Assembly (NCBI RefSeq): GCF_013408825.1
Contig: NZ_JACCBZ010000011.1
Span: forward strand, 62,001 to 126,000
Direction of reading: 5' to 3'
Length of the DNA: 64,000 nucleotides
Source of the DNA: Mucilaginibacter tundrae
GTDB taxonomy: Bacteria; Bacteroidota; Bacteroidia; Sphingobacteriales; Sphingobacteriaceae
Below, piece by piece: positions 54,246 to 63,927 of the stretch (its first letter is position 1; each line of letters starts with the position of its first letter). Below the pieces are notes generated by a model, which was given only the letters and a program-made list of their open reading frames with translations, made no database searches and had not been told where the DNA came from. A program made the translations under genes and the position numbers.

Positions 54246-55346
54246 ATGGTTAATAAGAAACTAATAGTAATTGCAAAATCAGCCCCGCCCGCCTTTTGCG
54301 GCATGAGTGATTACTCTTATCAGGTGGCCAAATCATTATCCCGTTTTTATGAATCTGTTGAAATTGCTGTAGCAGAACTACCACCCCTTGTACCTGAAAG
54401 CACTAATCAGTTTCCGGTTAAACTATTTAGCGAGGTATTGAATAAGGTAATAAAATCTGCAGATGCTTATGATGTTTTATTAAATTATACGCCGGCTAGT
54501 TATGCTCGTTCTGGTTGGCCGATAAAGCTAATTTCATTATTGAATAAAGTAAAAAAAGCAAATGTCAACAATAAACTTTTTGTTCATTTTCATGAATCGT
54601 GGAATGGAGGGGCAAATTTAAAGTTACACCATGCTATCCGCGATAAGTTTACCAAATCATCTATGCACAGGATAGGTAAAATGGCTGATAAAATTGCGGT
54701 ATTTACCGAAGGACAGAAAGAGAAATTTGAAACTTTAGGATTTAAGAACATCCACTTTGCTCCAATTGGTTCAAGCATTAGTCCTTTAACAGAAGATGCT
54801 GGTTTACAAAGTATCAGAAAAGAGGGCTATTGGATTGTTTTTGGTTTGGCTCATACACGTTTGTGGACGTTTGAAGCCCATTTGCAGTTTCTTAAAAAGA
54901 TGTATGCGGATGGTACTTTACGTCATTTAATAACAGTTGGGCCAGTTGATGACAGCAACGCAATTAAAGAAGCTGAGCTGATAGCCAATAACCTGGATAA
55001 AGAAGTATTAATGCAGTTGGGGCCGCTTCCGCCGGAGGAAGTATCGGGCCAGCTTCTTAACGCGCAGGCAGCGCTGATTGGGCAAAATTTCGGTAATCTG
55101 CAAAAATCATCTAGCTTCGCGGCGTTGGCAGCACATGCTATACCGGTGATTTGTGAGGTTCCTGAAACAATGTCTATCCCACCTGCTAACACCATCTTTT
55201 TACCATCAGATGTAATTTCAAATGCCGCGGTTCTTTCTAATAAAGAAGGCTACCAGAAACGTAAATTATTGCATGAATGGTTTTGGGCAACCCGTAGCTG
55301 GGATGCCATTGGTGAAAATATGCATAACTGGATGGTAAACGAATAA
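54246..55346 (+). CDS. Glycosyltransferase-like protein (GT-B type)
   Basis: A 366-residue protein with GT-B features: N-terminal IVIAKSAPPAFCGMSDYSYQVAKSL, a VLLNYTPASYARSGWP segment and FVHFHESWNGGANLK, then a poorly conserved C-terminal half with GPLPPEEVSGQLLNAQAALIGQNFG. The last part resembles but does not clearly show the EX7E donor motif. Assigned as a glycosyltransferase by context and N-terminal pattern; moderate certainty. Confidence 0.68.
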   Translation: MVNKKLIVIAKSAPPAFCGMSDYSYQVAKSLSRFYESVEIAVAELPPLVPESTNQFPVKLFSEVLNKVIKSADAYDVLLNYTPASYARSGWPIKLISLLNKVKKANVNNKLFVHFHESWNGGANLKLHHAIRDKFTKSSMHRIGKMADKIAVFTEGQKEKFETLGFKNIHFAPIGSSISPLTEDAGLQSIRKEGYWIVFGLAHTRLWTFEAHLQFLKKMYADGTLRHLITVGPVDDSNAIKEAELIANNLDKEVLMQLGPLPPEEVSGQLLNAQAALIGQNFGNLQKSSSFAALAAHAIPVICEVPETMSIPPANTIFLPSDVISNAAVLSNKEGYQKRKLLHEWFWATRSWDAIGENMHNWMVNE

Positions 55347-55383
55347 TTTTTAGAATGTATTTAACAAAGGAAGTTACTGGTAA

Positions 55384-56637
55384 ATGTCAGTGTTTATAAC
55401 CCACCCAACAGGTAATCAAAATGTTCGTGCTGTTTTGAAGGCACTGGTAAAATCCGGTAAGCTGGCAAAATTTGGTACTACGTTAGCAGCAGATCCATCA
55501 GCCACCTGGCTCAGGTTATTACCTGCCGGGATGCGCCAGGAATGGCTTCGGCGTACTTTTCCGATTGGTGGTGATCAAATCTGGACACATCCGGTATTGG
55601 AAGTAGCCCGTATGGTATTACCCAAAATAGGATTGAGCTATTACGCCCGTCATGAAAAAGGTATGGCTTCGGTAGATGCAGTATACAGAAATTTTGATAT
55701 GGCAGCTTCCCGACAATTGCTCAAATTAAAAAAAGAATGCCAAATTAATGCTGTATATGCTTATGAGGATGGTGCCTTGGCTACTTTTATAAAGGCTAAA
55801 GAATTAGGTTTAAAATGCATTTATGATTTACCTATTGCTTACTGGCAAAAAGGGCGGGAGTTGATGTTGCAGGAAGCGGCACGCTTGCCAATATGGGCGG
55901 CAACTTTGGGTGGGGGAATTATAGATTCAAACGAAAAACTTGATCGTAAAACCCGCGAACTAGAGTTAGCGGATTTAATTGTATGCCCGGGGCAGTTTGT
56001 AAGAGATTCCATTCCGGCATGGGCCAGCAATAAAAAAACAGTTATGGCTCCTTTCGGATCTCCGCAATTAATAACCGACGGTAAATTAAACTTAAACAAG
56101 GAGTATGATGTTACCCGTCCGTTACGTATATTGTTTGCAGGGTCAATGGGTCAGCGTAAAGGGCTTGGAGATTTATTTGCTGCTATAAAGCTTCTCAACA
56201 GAAAAGATATCGAATTGGTTGTAATGGGATCGTTATTAGCGCCGATGGAGTTTTACAGAAATGAACTTTCGGATTTTACCTATGAGCCCGGCAGGCCAAA
56301 TGAACAGGTATTGGCTTTAATGCGCTCATGTGATGTATTTTGCCTTCCATCCATTGTTGAAGGGAGGGCGTTAGTCACCCAGGAAGCCATGAGCCAGGGC
56401 TTGCCAGTAATTATTACAGCCAATACCGGAGGAGAAGATATGGTGATAGAAGGCGTTACCGGCTTTTTGGTACCTGTACGCTCTCCTGAAGCTATCGCTC
56501 AAAAAATTAATTGGTTTATTGAGCACCGTTCACAAATACCAGAGATGGGTAAAATGGCTAAATTGCATGCGCAAAAATATACATGGGAAAACTATGGCAT
56601 GCAAATTATTGAAGCGATAGATGGGCTTTTTACATAA
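55384..56637 (+). CDS. Glycosyltransferase family 4 protein
   Basis: A 417-residue GT-B glycosyltransferase. Seen: MSVFITHPTGNQNVRAVLKAL at the start, VYAYEDGALATFIKAKELGL, ILFAGSMGQRKGLGDLFAAIKLL and the donor-site PSIVEGRALVTQEAMSQGLPVIIT (EX7E) ending with GGEDMVIEGVTGFLVP. Cytoplasmic. It adds a sugar in repeat-unit assembly; linkage unknown. Separated from its neighbours by short gaps, same transcript likely. Confidence 0.9.
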   Translation: MSVFITHPTGNQNVRAVLKALVKSGKLAKFGTTLAADPSATWLRLLPAGMRQEWLRRTFPIGGDQIWTHPVLEVARMVLPKIGLSYYARHEKGMASVDAVYRNFDMAASRQLLKLKKECQINAVYAYEDGALATFIKAKELGLKCIYDLPIAYWQKGRELMLQEAARLPIWAATLGGGIIDSNEKLDRKTRELELADLIVCPGQFVRDSIPAWASNKKTVMAPFGSPQLITDGKLNLNKEYDVTRPLRILFAGSMGQRKGLGDLFAAIKLLNRKDIELVVMGSLLAPMEFYRNELSDFTYEPGRPNEQVLALMRSCDVFCLPSIVEGRALVTQEAMSQGLPVIITANTGGEDMVIEGVTGFLVPVRSPEAIAQKINWFIEHRSQIPEMGKMAKLHAQKYTWENYGMQIIEAIDGLFT

Positions 56638-56780
56638 ATTAATTTAATAGTAAAGTTTGGAGTAACAGATAAAAAAAAAGTAATTTTAATTCAATACAGA
56701 ATTGATATTATATATTATTATTTCAAATTATAATGAAGCCTTGTATTTTGCTTAAAACTTAGTTGATCTGTAACTTTTAG

Positions 56781-58193
56781 ATGGATATATCAGATAATTC
56801 AAAATCATTAACACCAGGAATCAATTCAGCCAGGCTGGCTTATGACTCTGTAAAAAGAGGGGTGAGTAAAGATCCTGACAGTATTTTAAGAAAAGGAATA
56901 TGGATATATTTTATATTACTGATTTTTGAGGGCGCTTTACGTAAATGGATTTTTCCGGGCTTAGCGACCCCTTTATTACTTATTCGTGATCCGTTGGCAA
57001 TATGGTTGATAATAGCCGGCTGGAGACGGGGAATGCTGAATGGTAATATGTATGTGGTTGTTATGTTTCTGGTAGGCACATTGGCTATTTTTACCGCAAT
57101 ATTTTTGGGTCATGGAAATATCCTGGTTGCGCTGTACGGCGCTCGGGTTTTAATAGTCCATTTTCCGCTTATTTTTATTGTTTATTGTGTATTTGACAAG
57201 GAAGATATTATAAAAATAGGCAAGTTTATGGTATGGCTAACTATTCCGATGGCCATATTGCTTGTTTTTCAGTTTTATAGCCCTCAAACAGCATGGGTAA
57301 ACCGGGGGATAGGCGGAGATACCTCAGGCGGCGGATTTGAAGGGGCTTTGAACTTTTTTCGCGGACCCACAACCTTTTCCTTTACTACAGGTACGGCTCT
57401 TTTTTTTGGTTTATCCGCCTGTTTTATTTTTTACTTTTGGTTGGACCCCAAAAAGCATATTGGCAGGCCATTATTAATATGTGCTTCAATAGCGCTTTTA
57501 ATGTCTATTCCGTTTTCAATCAGCCGCACGCTGCTTCTTTCTGTAGGGATTACGGCGGCGTTTGTTTTATTAGCAGTTTCCAGAAATCCTAGGTTTTTCG
57601 GAAAAGTAGTAATTATTACCATCGTTTTATTGATGATGTTTGTTGGATTAAGCCAGCTTGGCATTTTTCAAACGGCAACGAACGCGTTTAGCTTTAGGGT
57701 TAACGCGGCAAGCGATACAGAAGGAGGGGTTCAAGGCATTGTTGGCGGTCGTGTTCTTAATGCATTCCTGGGCGCGTATACCTCATCAGATGATATACCT
57801 TTTTTCGGATACGGCATTGGTATGGGAACAAATGTTGGGAGTACTTTACTCACCGGGAAAACCCAGTTTTTAATAGCAGAAGGAGAATGGGGAAGATTAA
57901 TCGGGGAAATGGGTTTGGTTATGGGGACTATTGTTATTTTTATTCGTTTATCATTGTTTTATAAAATTGCTGTTGCATCTTTTAAGCGATTAAAACATGG
58001 CGATTTTTTGCCGTGGTTGTTATTAAGTAATACATTGCTCATATTCCCGCAATTATCATGGTCGCAACCAACTGAGCTTGGTTTCTGTGTTATTATTGCT
58101 GGTTTTACAGTGGCTTCAACCCGGGTGCGGAGTGTTCCTGTAACTACACAACCCTCAGAAACTGCTGTTGATAAGAAATTTGTACATGCATAA
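56781..58193 (+). CDS. O-antigen polymerase/ligase-like membrane protein (Wzy candidate)
   Basis: A 470-residue integral membrane protein with about ten to twelve helices, a basic IRKGIWIYFILLIFEGALRKW-type N-terminal segment (about 35-55), and a larger extracytoplasmic loop containing DTEGGVQGIVGGRVLNAF between helices in the C-terminal half, as seen in Wzy polymerases and O-antigen ligases. It is the only gene of this kind in the cluster, hence the best polymerase candidate. Sequence alone does not separate polymerase from ligase. Confidence 0.75.
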   Translation: MDISDNSKSLTPGINSARLAYDSVKRGVSKDPDSILRKGIWIYFILLIFEGALRKWIFPGLATPLLLIRDPLAIWLIIAGWRRGMLNGNMYVVVMFLVGTLAIFTAIFLGHGNILVALYGARVLIVHFPLIFIVYCVFDKEDIIKIGKFMVWLTIPMAILLVFQFYSPQTAWVNRGIGGDTSGGGFEGALNFFRGPTTFSFTTGTALFFGLSACFIFYFWLDPKKHIGRPLLICASIALLMSIPFSISRTLLLSVGITAAFVLLAVSRNPRFFGKVVIITIVLLMMFVGLSQLGIFQTATNAFSFRVNAASDTEGGVQGIVGGRVLNAFLGAYTSSDDIPFFGYGIGMGTNVGSTLLTGKTQFLIAEGEWGRLIGEMGLVMGTIVIFIRLSLFYKIAVASFKRLKHGDFLPWLLLSNTLLIFPQLSWSQPTELGFCVIIAGFTVASTRVRSVPVTTQPSETAVDKKFVHA

Positions 58194-58297
58194 ACATCTA
58201 TAAATAATTTCTTATAGCTGTTATAATTTTAATGATCCAAGAAAAATCAGAATAGAAATATAATCAATGCACCGAATTGATTAAATAAGTACCCCTA

Positions 58298-59308
58298 ATG
58301 ACCGAAAGGAAAATAAAAGTTAATTTTTTTCAACGTAAGCCGCGTAAGGGCTTTAGTTTTAGCCTTGAATTTATTTTTGATGATATTAGAAAAAGATTGG
58401 TTGATAAGATTGATGCCAAAGTTTATATATCAAAATGTTATAACGACGGATATTACAGTAAATTTATAAACATTGCAGAGGCGGCCTTAAGGCAGGGCAA
58501 CGATATAAATCATATCACTGGCGAAGTTCATTTTCTTGATCTTTTAATGAAAAAAGACCGGGTGGTACTAACCGTTTTGGATTGCGGGATGATGATAAGA
58601 AAAGCGGGAATATCAAAAAAGATCATTCAATGGTTATATCTCTCGGCGCCAGTAAAAAAAGCAAAAGTGGTAACGGCTATTTCAGAAGTTACCAGGCAGG
58701 AAATTATCCGCTATACCGGTGTCAACCCTGATAAAATATGTGTGATACCCGTGGCCGTAAGCCCGCGCTATAAGCCTAACCCCAAAGTTTTTAATAAAGA
58801 AAAGCCTGTAATACTACATATTGGCACCGGTTATAATAAAAATTTATTGAGATTAATTGAAGCGCTCAAAGGGCTCAGCTGTCATTTAACAATTGTGGGG
58901 AAGCTATCAGATGAACACCTTTTAGTATTACAAGAAAATAAAATTGATTATAGTAATGAATACGACATATCAGACGAAAGGATTTTAGAGAAATACCATG
59001 AATGTGATATACTTGCTTTTGTTTCTACATTTGAAGGATTTGGAATGCCAATAGTTGAAGCAAATGCGGTGGAGCGGGTAGTAGTTACCAGTAATGTTTC
59101 ATCCATGCCAGAAGTAGCCAGAAATGCCGCCTGCCTTGTTAACCCACTTGTAATTGACGATATCCGATCAGGAATTATGAAAGTAATTAATGATGATTCG
59201 TTCAGGGATTTGCTGATTGCAAACGGAAAGATAAATAAGTCCAGGTTTGACGCTGATAACATTGCCAACATGTATTTTGAATTGTACAAAGAAGTATTAC
59301 ACAGCTAA
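58298..59308 (+). CDS. Glycosyltransferase family 4 protein
   Basis: A 336-residue GT-B glycosyltransferase, mannosyltransferase-like. Seen: HITGEVHFLDLLM, VTAISEVTRQEIIRYTG, VIPVAVSPRYKP, ILHIGTGYNKNLLRLIEAL, and the donor-site STFEGFGMPIVEANAVERVVVTSN (EX7E). Shorter than neighbours because the N-terminal domain is compact. A 104-bp AT-rich gap precedes it. Confidence 0.9.
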   Translation: MTERKIKVNFFQRKPRKGFSFSLEFIFDDIRKRLVDKIDAKVYISKCYNDGYYSKFINIAEAALRQGNDINHITGEVHFLDLLMKKDRVVLTVLDCGMMIRKAGISKKIIQWLYLSAPVKKAKVVTAISEVTRQEIIRYTGVNPDKICVIPVAVSPRYKPNPKVFNKEKPVILHIGTGYNKNLLRLIEALKGLSCHLTIVGKLSDEHLLVLQENKIDYSNEYDISDERILEKYHECDILAFVSTFEGFGMPIVEANAVERVVVTSNVSSMPEVARNAACLVNPLVIDDIRSGIMKVINDDSFRDLLIANGKINKSRFDADNIANMYFELYKEVLHS

Positions 59309-59594
59309 ATTTTTTATAGAATCGAAACAATAATACTGAGATATCGTTGCATTACAGTTCAGTATTAATAGCCGGATTGGTGTACTATAAGGATCAAATT
59401 TTTATATTCGCATTTCTTAATAGCCCCGCCAATGATTTTACCCCTAATCGTTGTATTTTGAAAATAGTTGGTTAAACTTTATCTTAATATAATGGCTCGT
59501 TTAATTTTTTCTGTACGGACAGATAAAACTGTCTTATGAAACAGAATTGTTGAAAGTAACTAAAGAGATGATTTTTGATATATACAAACGCTAA
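59309..59594. other. Gap between two glycosyltransferase genes
   Basis: A 286-bp stretch, the longest gap within the polysaccharide cluster. I see no gene, no clear hairpin and no good promoter; it may contain an internal promoter for the last five genes. Confidence 0.4.
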
Positions 59595-60800
59595 ATGCAC
59601 ATACTTCATGTTATAACCACTATGAATCCGGCCGATGGCGGCCCGTCTCAAGGAATAAGAAACCTTGATAAAGCGATGCGGGAAATGGGAGTAGTTAGGG
59701 AGGTAATGTGTATGGATGCACCGGGTTCACCTTATTTAGATAATAATGGCTTTAAAATCCACGTTGTGGGGCCTGCAGGAGGTTGGTGGCATTATAGTTC
59801 AGCATTAATTCCGTGGCTGACAGAAAATATAAGCAGGTTTGACGTAGTTATTATTAACGGGTTATGGTTATATCATAGCTATGCCACCTGGAAAGTAATC
59901 AAAAAGCTTAAAAAAACTGCTCCGGATAAAAAGTTGCCCCGCGTATTGGTAATGCCACATGGTATGCTCGACCCTTATTTTCAAGTAGCGAAAGAAAGAA
60001 GATTAAAAGCGATAAGAAACTGGATCTACTGGAAACTGATAGAAAGTAAAGTAGTAAATGATGCTGACGGATTGTTGTTTACATGTGAAACAGAAATGCT
60101 GCTGGCCCGCGAAACATTTAGCCCTTATCATCCAAAAAATGAATATAATATAGGTTATGGTATAGAAGCGCCGCCTATCTATGAGCCGCAGATGTCAGTA
60201 ACGTTCAATGCCCATTGCCCTGATTTAAATGGAGCTCCCTATTTGCTTTTTCTAAGTCGTATCCATCAAAAAAAGGGAGTTGATTTGCTGGTGAAAGCCT
60301 ATATATATCTATACAAAAGCAGAAAACCAGAAGATACAAAATTGCCAAAGTTGGTAATAGCCGGTCCTGGATTGGATAGCCATTTTGGGAAAAAACTTCG
60401 TGATGAGGTTAACAAATTTCCGGAAATCAAAGCAAATATATTTTTTCCGGGGATGTTAACCGGGGATGCCAAGTGGGGTGCGTTTTACGGATGTGAAGCA
60501 TTTGTATTACCAAGCCATCAGGAGAATTTTGGTATTGCTGTTGCAGAGGCACTTGCCTGTTACAAACCCGTACTGATCTCTGACCAGGTAAATATATGGC
60601 GCGAAATTAAAAATGGCGGTTTTGTTAGCCCAGACACTTTTGAAGGGACAAGATCAATAATAGAAAAATGGCTTAATTTAAGTGTGATTGATAAAAAACA
60701 AATGGAGCAAAATGCCTGGAATGTCTACCACGAAAATTTTCAAAATGTTCCCGCAGCCCTAAAATTCTTCAAAGCTTTAAGTATTATTGAAGAAAATTGA
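59595..60800 (+). CDS. Glycosyltransferase family 4 protein
   Basis: A 401-residue GT-B glycosyltransferase. Seen: ILHVITTMNPADGGPSQGIRNL at the start, VIINGLWLYHSYATW, VMPHGMLDPYFQVAKERRLK (typical of WcaI/WbaZ-type enzymes), LFLSRIHQKKGVDLLVKAY, and the donor-site PSHQENFGIAVAEALACYKPVLIS (EX7E). It commonly pairs with a WcaF-type acetyltransferase, which is indeed the next gene (36 bp). Confidence 0.92.
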   Translation: MHILHVITTMNPADGGPSQGIRNLDKAMREMGVVREVMCMDAPGSPYLDNNGFKIHVVGPAGGWWHYSSALIPWLTENISRFDVVIINGLWLYHSYATWKVIKKLKKTAPDKKLPRVLVMPHGMLDPYFQVAKERRLKAIRNWIYWKLIESKVVNDADGLLFTCETEMLLARETFSPYHPKNEYNIGYGIEAPPIYEPQMSVTFNAHCPDLNGAPYLLFLSRIHQKKGVDLLVKAYIYLYKSRKPEDTKLPKLVIAGPGLDSHFGKKLRDEVNKFPEIKANIFFPGMLTGDAKWGAFYGCEAFVLPSHQENFGIAVAEALACYKPVLISDQVNIWREIKNGGFVSPDTFEGTRSIIEKWLNLSVIDKKQMEQNAWNVYHENFQNVPAALKFFKALSIIEEN

Positions 60801-60836
60801 TTTATATTCAACATAAACAAAGCAGCAGTTTAATAA

Positions 60837-61424
60837 ATGTTTTCAAATCATCAACACGATAGCCAGGATGCGCTGCTAAGGCCAGTTTTTTCTTTCAAAG
60901 ACAAGCTTCGCCGTTTTACCTGGAATATAACCTGGTTTGTTTTTTGCAAATGGACGCCCAATCCTATGCATAAATGGCGGATTAGTGTTTTACGCCTTTT
61001 TGGAGCAAAAATTGGCGATAAAAATTTTATTTATCCGAATTGCAAAATATGGGCACCATGGCTATTACAAACAGATGATGTGGTTACCATTGGCTCAGGA
61101 GTAGAAGTTTATAACCCCGGTGGTGTTGTAATAGGTCACCACGCTATTCTTTCGCAGGATGCATTTATATGTGGCGCAACCCATGATTATAACACCTCTG
61201 ATTTTACTTATATAAAGAAACAAATAACTATTGATGCTCATGTTTGGATCTGTGCGAGAGCAGTTGTTTTACCCGGTGTACATTGTAAAGAAGGCAGTGT
61301 GCTGGGCGCAGCTGCAGTTATATCAAAAGATATGGAACCATGGACAGTATATGCAGGTAACCCGGCTAAAGAGATTACTAAACGTGAAAACTTTTTAATA
61401 CGGAAAGCGGTTAGCAGTCTATGA
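60837..61424 (+). CDS. wcaF: Colanic-acid-type acetyltransferase (WcaF-like)
   Basis: A 195-residue hexapeptide acetyltransferase of the putative colanic acid WcaF group. Seen: NPMHKWRISVLRLFGAKIG, CKIWAPWLLQTDDVVTIGSG, hexapeptide turns and catalytic His in GATHDYNTSDF, then WICARAVVLPGVHCKEGSVLGA and YAGNPAKEI. Its ATGA junction overlaps the next gene by 4 bp. The symbol rests on family resemblance only. Confidence 0.85.
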   Translation: MFSNHQHDSQDALLRPVFSFKDKLRRFTWNITWFVFCKWTPNPMHKWRISVLRLFGAKIGDKNFIYPNCKIWAPWLLQTDDVVTIGSGVEVYNPGGVVIGHHAILSQDAFICGATHDYNTSDFTYIKKQITIDAHVWICARAVVLPGVHCKEGSVLGAAAVISKDMEPWTVYAGNPAKEITKRENFLIRKAVSSL

Positions 61425-63070
61425 AATCGGAATTTGATGATCAGGTAATTTATGACCTTTGTATAATTGGGAGCGGGCCGGCCGGTATCATTACAGCACT
61501 TGAATATTCGCGCCTTGATCCGGGAAAAAGGGTGTTGCTTATTGAATACGGGATTAAAGAACAGCCGGTTGAAAATGATCTGGATAATTCTATCCAAAAT
61601 ACTAATCCTATAAATCATCATGACCCCTATGAGTGTACAAATAAAGGCCTTGGCGGCTCTTCGGCTACATGGGGCGGAAGATGTGTTATGTATGATGAGG
61701 TAGACTTTATTGACAGGCCTGCGCTTTCTGGAGGCTGTACCTGGGATAGTGCTTTATTTGATGAGACAAAAAAATATATCCCTGCAGCTGCGGCATACTT
61801 TGAATGTGGCGATCCTGTTTTCAATTTAAACGATATGCCGGAATTTTCAGAAACAAAAATCGCTGATAATTTTAGGGAAGGGGTAGTAACCGATAGTGTT
61901 GTTGAACGATGGAGCATGCCCACGCGCTTTGGCACACGTTATGAAAAGGAATTAGCCGAACGCGAGAATTTAACGCTACTAATGGGGTACGAAGCAAGGG
62001 ATTTCTCTGAGCCTGATGAAAGCGGAAATGTTTCTTTATTGAAAGTGAGAAACATAAGCACTAAAAATATTTCGGAGGTTAGTGCCAAAAAGTTTGTATT
62101 GTCAGCCGGAACGCAGGAAACAACCCGGATATTGCTACGTAATTTACAATTATTTAATTCACTGCAAGAAGTTCCGCCGGCTTTAGGTAAATATTATCAG
62201 GGACACCTTTCCGGTAAAATAGCATCTGTTGTTTTTAAGGGCGAGCCTAAAAATATCGATTATGGATTTTTGCGCAATGCCGATGGATCTTATATGAGGC
62301 GGCGGTTCCAGTTCACATCAAAATATTTAGTTGATAATAATTTACTTAATACGGCAATATGGCTTGATAACCCTCTTTACTTTGATCCTGTGCATAAAAG
62401 CGGGGCAATGTCTTTTATGTACCTTGCCATGATAACACCTATTTTAGGAAAAAAACTTGCTCCGCCTGCCATCGCGCATTCTATTACCAAAGGTGAAGTA
62501 AAAGGTGTAGGAAAGCACATCCTGAATATAATTAAAGATTTCCCCGGATCATTAATAACACCGGCATCCATTTTTTATAAAAGATATTGTCTTAAACGTA
62601 AACTGCCCGGCGTGTTTTTATACAGTCCAAAAAATAATTATGCCCTTCATTTTCATTCGGAACAGATACCATTTGAAGGCAACCGTATGGAACTTGGCGC
62701 CGATGGTGAAAAGCTGATCATCCATTATGAGCTTACGGATACGGATATAAATTCGGTAATTAAGCTTCATGATACGCTTGACAAATGGCTTAGGGAGTGT
62801 AATTGCGGCGAATTGCAATATTGGTTTAAAGAAGATGAATTATTTGATGCCATAAAAAAAATATCAAAAGACGGCATTCACCAATCAGGCACTACCCGCA
62901 TTGCCGACTCATCAAAAGAAGGCGTTGTAGACCGTGATTTAAGGCTTTGGGGGACAAAAAATGTATTTGTGTGCAGCAGCTCAGTTTTCCCAACTTCCGG
63001 GCAGGCTAATCCAACGTTCTATTTAGGCGTTTTTGCCGTCAGATTAGCAAATCATCTAAATAAAATTTAA
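61421..63070 (+). CDS. GMC-type FAD-dependent oxidoreductase
   Basis: A 549-residue flavoprotein of the glucose-methanol-choline oxidoreductase family. Seen: FAD-binding CIIGSGPAGIITALEYSR, GGSSATWGGRCVMY (cofactor ribityl region), and the C-terminal GMC signature with HQSGTTRIADSSKEGVVDRD and SSSVFPTSGQANPTFYLG, where the His and the Asn are the expected catalytic pair. It oxidises an alcohol group, probably of a sugar or sugar-lipid. It overlaps both neighbours (4 bp and 1 bp), so it belongs to a tight three-gene unit with the acetyltransferase and an aldo/keto reductase. Confidence 0.88.
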   Translation: MKSEFDDQVIYDLCIIGSGPAGIITALEYSRLDPGKRVLLIEYGIKEQPVENDLDNSIQNTNPINHHDPYECTNKGLGGSSATWGGRCVMYDEVDFIDRPALSGGCTWDSALFDETKKYIPAAAAYFECGDPVFNLNDMPEFSETKIADNFREGVVTDSVVERWSMPTRFGTRYEKELAERENLTLLMGYEARDFSEPDESGNVSLLKVRNISTKNISEVSAKKFVLSAGTQETTRILLRNLQLFNSLQEVPPALGKYYQGHLSGKIASVVFKGEPKNIDYGFLRNADGSYMRRRFQFTSKYLVDNNLLNTAIWLDNPLYFDPVHKSGAMSFMYLAMITPILGKKLAPPAIAHSITKGEVKGVGKHILNIIKDFPGSLITPASIFYKRYCLKRKLPGVFLYSPKNNYALHFHSEQIPFEGNRMELGADGEKLIIHYELTDTDINSVIKLHDTLDKWLRECNCGELQYWFKEDELFDAIKKISKDGIHQSGTTRIADSSKEGVVDRDLRLWGTKNVFVCSSSVFPTSGQANPTFYLGVFAVRLANHLNKI

Positions 63071-63927
63071 TGAAAACTGTTGAACTTACTCCAAATATAC
63101 ACTCTTCGGTTCTTGGATTTGGTTGCGCGCCCATCTTAGGGTCGGTAAGTGCAAAAACGGCTAAGCTTGCGCTTGATTTTGGTGTTGATAACGGGATTAA
63201 TCACCTCGATATTGCCCGTTCTTATGGATATGGTGAGGCTGAAAAATTTGTTGGGAAATTAATAGCAGGAAAAAGGCAAGAAATGGTGCTCGCCAGTAAA
63301 TTTGGCATCACAGCTAATTGGAAGGCTTCGTTACTTAATACATTAAAGCCTTTCGTCAGGGAAGTCCGAAATCAGATTAAAAAAAATAAAAAAGATACTG
63401 CAATTGTTCGCGGACCACAAAAAGTAAATCTTGCTGACAATTTTTTTGATCGTATAGTCCCGCTTCGTGGCAAGGATATGCGTATTAGTTTAGAAAAAAG
63501 CCTGAAAGAATTGAGGACCGATTATTTGGATTATTTTTTTATTCATGAACCTCACCAAACGCTTACTTCTTTTGAAGATCTACAGGAAACAAGCGAAAAA
63601 TTGAAGGCGGAAGGCAAAATACGAGCCTGGGGAATTGCCTATATGCAATCACAGGAGCAAATGCACCAGGCATATATTAATAAGTTCGACCTGTTACAAT
63701 TTAACAATTCACCCGGAATGCCTGATTATGATAAAACAGTTTTAACCAGGGGAAAGGAATCAAATATAATCTTCTCGCCTTTTAGTGGTGGATCTGCCGA
63801 CATAAAACCTGTTGAAAAATTAAAGAAGCTTTTGGGCGATTTTCCGGAAAGCGTAATTCTTTGCTCTATGTTTAACCTGGAGCATCTGAAACAAAATATA
63901 ACCACCGTCAATAATTTTAATTATTGA
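63070..63927 (+). CDS. Aldo/keto reductase
   Basis: A 285-residue aldo/keto reductase with the (beta/alpha)8 fold. Seen: LDIARSYGYGEAEKFVG (catalytic Asp and Tyr), LASKFGI (Lys) and YFFIHEPH (His), completing the tetrad. It reduces a carbonyl with NADPH. Together with the overlapping GMC oxidoreductase it could oxidise and then reduce one sugar carbon, inverting its configuration; this is inference from gene order. The start ATG shares its A with the preceding stop codon. Confidence 0.9.
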   Translation: MKTVELTPNIHSSVLGFGCAPILGSVSAKTAKLALDFGVDNGINHLDIARSYGYGEAEKFVGKLIAGKRQEMVLASKFGITANWKASLLNTLKPFVREVRNQIKKNKKDTAIVRGPQKVNLADNFFDRIVPLRGKDMRISLEKSLKELRTDYLDYFFIHEPHQTLTSFEDLQETSEKLKAEGKIRAWGIAYMQSQEQMHQAYINKFDLLQFNNSPGMPDYDKTVLTRGKESNIIFSPFSGGSADIKPVEKLKKLLGDFPESVILCSMFNLEHLKQNITTVNNFNY

